Source of the DNA: Luminiphilus sp.
GTDB lineage: Bacteria; Pseudomonadota; Gammaproteobacteria; Pseudomonadales; Halieaceae
Direction of reading: 5' to 3'
Assembly (NCBI GenBank): GCA_022425845.1
Contig: JAKMEU010000339.1
Location: 1-10,802, forward strand
Length of the DNA stretch: 10,802 nt
In this document: positions 6,779-10,802 of the stretch, in pieces
Numbering within the stretch: position 1 is the first letter of the stretch
Layout of the letters: every line of letters starts with the position of its first letter
Notes under the pieces: model-generated
Databases searched by the model: none
Seen by the model: only the letters and a program-made list of their open reading frames with translations
What the model was told of the DNA's origin: nothing
Translations under genes and position numbers: made by a program

Positions 6779-7870
6779 ATGGCATCCCGCAGGCTGACAT
6801 TTCAGTTTGACGAGCAGGCTTTCCTAGAAAATGTCTGGCAGCGCCGACCGCTGCTTATCAAAGACGCGCTTCCCAATTGGCGTTCGCCCCTGACTGCGGA
6901 GGAATTGGCGGGTTTGTCCCTGGAGGCGGGAACAGACAGTCGCCTCATCGGTCACAACGATGGCGTCTGGGAATTTAATACGGGCCCTTTTAGCAGCAGC
7001 CACTTTGATCGGTCAGACGCCTGGACCCTGCTGGTCAATGGCGTGGAGCAATGGGTACCGGAGGTAGCCGCGCTGAAGGATTGCCTGCGTTTCCTGCCAA
7101 ACTGGCGCTTTGACGACATCATGGTCAGCTATGCCGTCGAAGGCGGCGGCGTGGGCCCGCACTTTGACCGTTACGACGTATTTCTGTTGCAGGGATCAGG
7201 AACGCGGCTTTGGCGGCTGGGCGAGTGGTGTGACGAAAGCACGCCCAGAATCGACCACGGAGGCCTCAATCTGCTGGAGCGCTTCCAAACGGCCGAAGAA
7301 TATGAACTCGGCCCCGGCGACGTTCTGTACGTACCGCCCGGACTTGCGCACTGGGGTATTGCGCAATCGGATTGCCTGACCTATTCACTTGGCTTTCGCG
7401 CTCCACGCGTTGTTGATCTCATGGCGAGATGGGTGGACAAGGCGCTGGAGCAAATGGATCCCGAGATCTTGCTCGAAGACCGATCATCCGTTGAGCGCAA
7501 GCCTCGCTTGGGAGAAATTACTGTCGAGCACGTAGAAAATGCACGGCAGGCTGTGTTGAATGCCCTGCAGGCACTGGACGACGGAGCCTGGTTGGGAGAA
7601 GTAGTGACGGAGTCCGGCGATCACGCAGAGCCCCTGAGCCCCTTGGCCAAGACAGTCTGTCTCTATCCCGGCGCGCGCCTCGCGTGGGAAAGTGCGGAGG
7701 AGAGCTGCCGTGTATTTGCCAATGGCGAACAGCACCTGACCCGCCCTACGCTACTCCCTGCTTTGCAAAAGCTGTGCTGTGGTGACACGCTGGATTACGC
7801 CGATCTCGAGCAGGCCGATCCCGATTTATGCGCCTTCCTCGTGAGCAGCGGCGTGCTGGTGGGGATTTGA
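6779..7870 (+). CDS. roxA: 50S ribosomal protein L16 arginine 3-hydroxylase (JmjC-type 2-oxoglutarate oxygenase)
   Basis: RoxA/YcfD is an Fe(II)- and 2-oxoglutarate-dependent oxygenase that hydroxylates an arginine of ribosomal protein L16 (Arg81 in E. coli), affecting growth and ribosome function. The 363-residue protein has the family layout: an N-terminal FLENVWQRRPLLIKDAL, a cupin/JmjC core with the iron triad His128-x-Asp130 (in VGPHFDRYD) and His191 (in PPGLAHWG), and the product-like segment SLGFRAPRVVDL. A C-terminal winged-helix-like region follows, where FANGEQHLTRP (about 316-326) resembles the E. coli YANGEKI segment. Three iron ligands at the expected spacing imply an active enzyme. 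It follows purB by 17 nt with a weak ribosome-binding site, so it probably belongs to the same transcript. The E. coli homologue also lies close to purB. The stop forms TGATG with a 21-codon ORF that I do not consider a gene. Confidence 0.94.
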   Translation: MASRRLTFQFDEQAFLENVWQRRPLLIKDALPNWRSPLTAEELAGLSLEAGTDSRLIGHNDGVWEFNTGPFSSSHFDRSDAWTLLVNGVEQWVPEVAALKDCLRFLPNWRFDDIMVSYAVEGGGVGPHFDRYDVFLLQGSGTRLWRLGEWCDESTPRIDHGGLNLLERFQTAEEYELGPGDVLYVPPGLAHWGIAQSDCLTYSLGFRAPRVVDLMARWVDKALEQMDPEILLEDRSSVERKPRLGEITVEHVENARQAVLNALQALDDGAWLGEVVTESGDHAEPLSPLAKTVCLYPGARLAWESAEESCRVFANGEQHLTRPTLLPALQKLCCGDTLDYADLEQADPDLCAFLVSSGVLVGI

Positions 7871-7997
7871 TGCTGCCCCCATCCAGCGCAATGAAACCAT
7901 GCCAATTGCGACGCGCTCTAAGGGAAAGTGCATAGCCTCCTCGCCCTGGCCGACTCAATCCCGGGTCCAGAGTTTCATGACGCGAATACCCTTTTAC

Positions 7998-8064
7998 CGG
8001 CCCGCGGCTTATCGGCCCGCGACCCCCGTCGACCACGTCGAAGCCAGATAAAGTGCCCTATACT
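7998..8064 (+). promoter_or_regulatory. Candidate promoter region with a 9-bp direct repeat
   Basis: The 229-bp gap after roxA carries TATACT (8059-8064), a near-consensus -10 element, 36 nt before the downstream ATG. No good -35 box is found at 16-18 nt. Upstream, CGGCCCGCG occurs twice in direct orientation (7998-8006 and 8013-8021), 15 nt apart, which could be a regulator site or chance in GC-rich DNA. A 6-bp inverted repeat CGCAAT/ATTGCG (7887-7892 / 7905-7910) just after roxA lacks a U-tract, so it is not a clear terminator. The rest of the gap shows nothing I recognise. Confidence 0.35.
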
Positions 8065-8099
8065 GGATTTCGACCCTGACACGCGGAAAATAGGCCTTA

Positions 8100-8555
8100 A
8101 TGGACAATGCATTGAAAAGCGCTCGGCAACAATTGGCGGGGCTTCTGGAAGCGACCCAGCGATTTGTCGACATTGCCAGTCCGACACTTGAGCCCCTGCT
8201 CTTTGATGATGAAGCGGTGGTTGAGTCCCTGACAGCGCTGGCGCGACGCGGACCGCGAACTCGCATTCGCCTCCTGATTGCCAACGATCAGCCCGGTGCA
8301 TTTGAAAACCATCGCCTGGTCGGCCTCGCGCAGCGGCTGACCACGGCCATGTCACTGCGCGTTCTGGAACATCATCCGGAATGGCAGCATCAAACCATGA
8401 TCATTAGCGATCGTAACTACGGCATCCTCGTGACGCCCACAGAGAAAAGACACAGAATCCTCGATAACCCGCTGATCGCATCGCGCTGGGCAGACACCTT
8501 TGAGCGCCTTTGGCAGGCAGGCGCGGAGAGCCTTGAGCTCAGGCAGTTCTACTGA
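8100..8555 (+). CDS. Small uncharacterised protein with a degenerate phospholipase-D-like half domain
   Basis: I do not recognise a named gene. The 151-residue product has no signal peptide or membrane helix and looks globular and cytoplasmic. From about residue 22 it reads like one half of a PLD-type fold: DIASPTLEPLLFDDEAVVESL, then a helix and the strand TRIRLLIAND, then HRLVGLAQRLTTAMSLRVL, and HQTMIISDRNYG at 97-108. The last segment fits the HxK(x4)D spacing with His97 and Asp104 but has Thr99 instead of lysine, so catalysis is unlikely. From memory, a similar domain (DUF7931) is fused to the C-terminus of GNAT acetyltransferases in relatives; here it stands alone. The start ATG has only a weak preceding ATAGG. 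Its last 7 nt overlap the end of nnr on the other strand. That it is a real gene is likely from codon pattern and length; its function is unknown. Confidence 0.75.
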   Translation: MDNALKSARQQLAGLLEATQRFVDIASPTLEPLLFDDEAVVESLTALARRGPRTRIRLLIANDQPGAFENHRLVGLAQRLTTAMSLRVLEHHPEWQHQTMIISDRNYGILVTPTEKRHRILDNPLIASRWADTFERLWQAGAESLELRQFY

Positions 8556-10057
8556 GGGGTGGGTTGTCGGGACAGAACGCCCCTGATTTCATTGATAACA
8601 TCGCTGGGTAGCATGCCCTGCTGTCCGTTTCTTGCGGCATGGTCCCCCGCGACGGCATGGGCCGCTACCGCAGTCTCGGTGGCCAGCGGAAGCGGCATAC
8701 CCTGAGCCAGCAGTGCGCCCAACATACCTGCCAGCACATCCCCCATACCACCACAGGCCATACCGGGGTTGCCATAGGGGCAGACCCTGACAGCCTCTCC
8801 CGGCAGGCCAATCAGGGATCCAAACCCCTTGAGAACACAAACCGCATTCCAGTTCTCTGCGAGTCGCTGCATGGCGAGAAAACGATCCTCCGCGACAATA
8901 CGTGTAGACACGCCCAACAGTCGCGCAGCCTCACCCGGGTGCGGAGTGAGCACGTGTCGACTGCTCGCCAGGCTAGCGGAACCTCCGCGAGACAGCAGGT
9001 TGAGGGCATCAGCATCGAAAACCGATAGCAGGGGACGCTCCAGAACGGCACTCAGACACATCTGGGCCCACCGGTCCTGTCCAAGCCCTGGACCGATAAC
9101 AACGCAATCAGCCGCCAGTAACATGTCGTTGAGTTCCTCGCGAGTGGCGACCGGGCGAGCCATGATTTCCGGCTGGCGAGCCACGGCCGCCTGCGCTGTT
9201 TCGCGATGTGTGGCAAGGGATACCAGCCCGGCGCCCGAGCGCAGGGCCGCTTGTGCCGCAAGAATGGCGGCCCCTGCGTATCCCGTATTGCCGCCAATCA
9301 CCAGCACGTGCCCTGAAAGCCCCTTGTGATGCGCCGCCCCACGGGTAGGCAGCAGACTCTTCAAATAACCCCAGTCACTGAGGTAGCCGGAGGGAGCCTG
9401 GGAGGCGAGAATCGAATCTGGCAGCGAGAGATTATCAATGTGGAGCAGGCCAACATATTCGCCAGCGCGACCGGTATAGAGTCCCCGCTTCGCCGCAATG
9501 AAGCTCAACGTTACCGTCGCCCTCACGGCCACGGGGTGGGGGTTACCCGTGTCAATGTTGAGACCTGAGGGCGCATCGACGGCAAGGATGGGCAGGCCAC
9601 TGCTGTTCATGGCATTAACCCATTCAATATGGGCTGGTCGCAGGCTCTCTGAAACACCGGTTCCGCACAGCGCATCGACCAGCACATCGGCGTTCCACCC
9701 TGCGGCCCCCGTCCCGGGTAGCGTCGATACAAAACTCCCACCCAGCTCGATAAAAGCTTGATGCGCGAGAGCGGCATCGCCACGGATCTTCTCGGGTTCA
9801 CCCAGCAGTAACGCCTCTACACGCCACCCGGCTTGTAGAGCGAGGCGTGCGATAACCCAGCCATCTCCCCCGTTATTTCCGGTGCCGCAGAGAACCTTCA
9901 AGCGGCGGGCTGACGGCCATCGTTCGGTAAGGAGAACGAACGCGGCCTTACCCGCTCGCTCCATCAACTCATGGCCAGACAGGCCATACTGATCAATAGC
10001 CAGTCGATCCATTTGCCGTACCTGCTCAGCGCGGTACAGGGTTATCGGCTTAGTCAT
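8549..10057 (-). CDS. nnr: Bifunctional NAD(P)HX epimerase / ADP-dependent NAD(P)HX dehydratase
   Basis: Nnr (YjeF) repairs hydrated NADH and NADPH. The N-terminal domain epimerises R- and S-NAD(P)HX; the C-terminal ribokinase-like domain dehydrates S-NAD(P)HX using ADP. The 502 residues match the usual two-domain length. N-terminal landmarks are LMERAGKAAF (32-40), the GTGNNGGDGWVIAR loop (58-71) and VDAPSGLN (160-167). C-terminal ones are GHVLVIGGNTGYAGAAILA (249-267), VIGPGLG (320-326), VFDADALNLL (346-355), LTPHPGEAARLL and CGGMGDVLAGMLGALLAQG with the catalytic Asp440. KGFG at 410-413 replaces the usual KGAG, and Cys435 stands where Ser or Thr is common. The start overlaps the Rieske gene by 8 nt and has no clear Shine-Dalgarno, suggesting translational coupling. 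In E. coli the gene sits beside tsaE instead, so this context is different. Confidence 0.96.
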   Translation of the reverse strand: MTKPITLYRAEQVRQMDRLAIDQYGLSGHELMERAGKAAFVLLTERWPSARRLKVLCGTGNNGGDGWVIARLALQAGWRVEALLLGEPEKIRGDAALAHQAFIELGGSFVSTLPGTGAAGWNADVLVDALCGTGVSESLRPAHIEWVNAMNSSGLPILAVDAPSGLNIDTGNPHPVAVRATVTLSFIAAKRGLYTGRAGEYVGLLHIDNLSLPDSILASQAPSGYLSDWGYLKSLLPTRGAAHHKGLSGHVLVIGGNTGYAGAAILAAQAALRSGAGLVSLATHRETAQAAVARQPEIMARPVATREELNDMLLAADCVVIGPGLGQDRWAQMCLSAVLERPLLSVFDADALNLLSRGGSASLASSRHVLTPHPGEAARLLGVSTRIVAEDRFLAMQRLAENWNAVCVLKGFGSLIGLPGEAVRVCPYGNPGMACGGMGDVLAGMLGALLAQGMPLPLATETAVAAHAVAGDHAARNGQQGMLPSDVINEIRGVLSRQPTPQ

Positions 10058-10358
10058 CGATCATAATGCCCAACAGGTTGCCCTGAAATACGGGCGAATG
10101 GACAGCCAGTGCCTCACAGGCCCCACCTTCATGCGCACCGGTAACGAGGTCAAAGACGAAATGGTGCAAGGGACATTCGATCTTGGGGCCGGTCACCGTG
10201 CCGGCCTGTAAATGCTGGCCGCGATGCGGACAGCGACTCTGGACAATGTACAGCGCTCCGGAATCTTGAATCAGCAATACCTCAAGGCTGTCCACCTTGA
10301 CGGTTTTTCGGTACCCGTCGTGCAGATTGATCAGTTTTTCAAGAGGCAGAAAACGCAT
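10050..10358 (-). CDS. Small Rieske [2Fe-2S] protein
   Basis: The 102-residue product is a free-standing Rieske domain of the ferredoxin/NirD-like type. It has the two cluster-binding motifs CPHRGQHL (Cys43, His45) and CPLHHFVFD (Cys62, His65), then a C-terminal PVFQGNLLGI strand. No signal peptide or membrane anchor is visible, so it should be cytoplasmic and act as an electron carrier or as a subunit of a larger oxygenase or reductase; none is encoded beside it. The start ATG is the only one available, because a stop codon lies four codons upstream, and its Shine-Dalgarno is poor. The gene follows the MeaB-type gene by 56 nt and overlaps nnr by 8 nt, so the three are probably cotranscribed. 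The redox partner cannot be told from the sequence. Confidence 0.92.
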   Translation of the reverse strand: MRFLPLEKLINLHDGYRKTVKVDSLEVLLIQDSGALYIVQSRCPHRGQHLQAGTVTGPKIECPLHHFVFDLVTGAHEGGACEALAVHSPVFQGNLLGIMIDD

Positions 10359-10414
10359 GCGTACAGATTACGTGGCAATGCCGCTCACGGGTAGTACCCC
10401 CATGACACTCGCGC

Positions 10415-10802
10415 CTACAGCCGGCTGAGTTCCATAACTTCCAAAGCCGCAGCCAGCGGTGTGACTTCTGCTCTCCTGACCCGCTCCTCAATGGACGGGA
10501 GTGCGTCCTGTAAGCGCGGATTCTTCTTCAGGCCCATTCTGAGCAACTCATCCACGAGTTGGCGCATCCAGGATAGGTTCTGGTCGGCACGTTTACGCGC
10601 GATGGCCTGATCGGCCTCTTCCGCCCGCTGCCTAAATTCGCCAATCATGTCCCAAATATCAGCCACGCCTTCATTATTGAGTGCCGAACAGGTCAACACA
10701 CGGGGCTGCCAGTTATCCGCGTGCTTGAGCAGCGACATGGCGCTGGCATAGTGTTGCCGCGTGATTCTGGCAAGCCCGGCGCCGTCACCATCTGCCTTAT
10801 TG
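10415..10802 (-). CDS. meaB: MeaB/ArgK-family GTPase, C-terminal part (5'-truncated by window edge)
   Basis: MeaB-type P-loop GTPases (E. coli ArgK/YgfD) chaperone and protect adenosylcobalamin-dependent acyl-CoA mutases such as methylmalonyl-CoA mutase. Only about 129 codons are in the window, and the frame stays open to the right edge. The first complete codons there read NKADGDG, the G4 guanine-specificity motif NKxD. They are followed by the family's VLTCSALNNEGVADIWDMI (G5-like SAL) and the helical dimerisation tail with RADQNLSWMRQLVDELL. The ATG at 10738 is internal, because the G4 motif lies upstream of it. No mutase gene is visible; one may lie beyond the edge. The gene lies 56 nt upstream of the Rieske gene on the same strand. 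Confidence 0.88.
   Translation of the reverse strand, partial: NKADGDGAGLARITRQHYASAMSLLKHADNWQPRVLTCSALNNEGVADIWDMIGEFRQRAEEADQAIARKRADQNLSWMRQLVDELLRMGLKKNPRLQDALPSIEERVRRAEVTPLAAALEVMELSRL

Noticed and set aside
7870..7935. A 21-codon ORF starting at the TGATG of the roxA stop
   Set aside because: The overlap looks like coupling, but there is no supporting motif, and ORFs this short arise by chance.
7928..8191. An 87-codon plus-strand ORF across the gap and into the small PLD-like gene
   Set aside because: Its translation is rich in Arg/Pro without recognisable motifs and runs in another frame through the better-supported gene at 8100.
10389..10399. GGGTA-G-TACCC palindrome between the Rieske and meaB genes, considered as a terminator
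   Set aside because: The single-base loop cannot form a stable hairpin of this size and no U-tract follows on the minus strand.

Overview
The window looks like part of the chromosome of a free-living gammaproteobacterium of moderately high GC. The protein sequences of Icd, RluE, NudJ, MnmA, HflD, PurB and RoxA resemble their Escherichia coli counterparts along their full length. The gene order rluE-nudJ-mnmA-hflD-purB with icd alongside is the classic gammaproteobacterial neighbourhood. The second half (YjeF-type Nnr, a small Rieske protein, a MeaB/ArgK GTPase) and the style of the proteins fit a marine, Pseudomonas/Cellvibrio-like lineage better than an enteric one. That placement is inference. 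No mobile elements, RNA genes or CRISPR arrays were seen.

Layout. (1) Positions 1-1074, plus strand: 3' part of an FAD-linked oxidase/dehydrogenase of the GlcD/D-lactate/D-2-hydroxyglutarate dehydrogenase superfamily, cut by the window edge. (2) A compact bidirectional terminator near 1125 separates it from the convergent icd gene (1156-2409, minus). (3) A 191-bp divergent spacer with several inverted repeats lies between icd and the plus-strand block. (4) Positions 2601-7870, plus strand: rluE, nudJ, mnmA, hflD, purB and roxA. They are packed with ATGA overlaps (rluE/nudJ and mnmA/hflD), a 4-nt gap (nudJ/mnmA), and gaps of 49 and 17 nt before purB and roxA, so they probably form one transcription unit. 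(5) A 229-bp gap with a candidate -10 element precedes a small plus-strand gene (8100-8555) whose product looks like a single degenerate phospholipase-D-like half. (6) Minus strand: a MeaB-type GTPase (cut by the right edge), a 102-aa Rieske protein and nnr. The last two overlap by 8 nt, and nnr ends tail-to-tail inside the last codons of the small gene.

How the genes work together. The plus-strand block is about making and repairing the translation apparatus plus nucleotide metabolism: 23S rRNA pseudouridylation (RluE), tRNA wobble thiolation (MnmA), ribosomal protein L16 hydroxylation (RoxA), Nudix clean-up (NudJ), purine synthesis (PurB) and the membrane-associated HflD. Icd supplies 2-oxoglutarate and NADPH; RoxA consumes 2-oxoglutarate, and the left-edge oxidase may produce a 2-oxo acid. 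The minus-strand trio combines NAD(P)HX repair (Nnr), a small [2Fe-2S] Rieske protein and a G-protein chaperone for B12-dependent mutases.

Most of the window is ordinary core genome. The points most worth a second look are the orphan PLD-like small protein, the overlapping nnr-Rieske pair, and the substituted glycine in the NudJ Nudix box. No clear previously undescribed system was identified.
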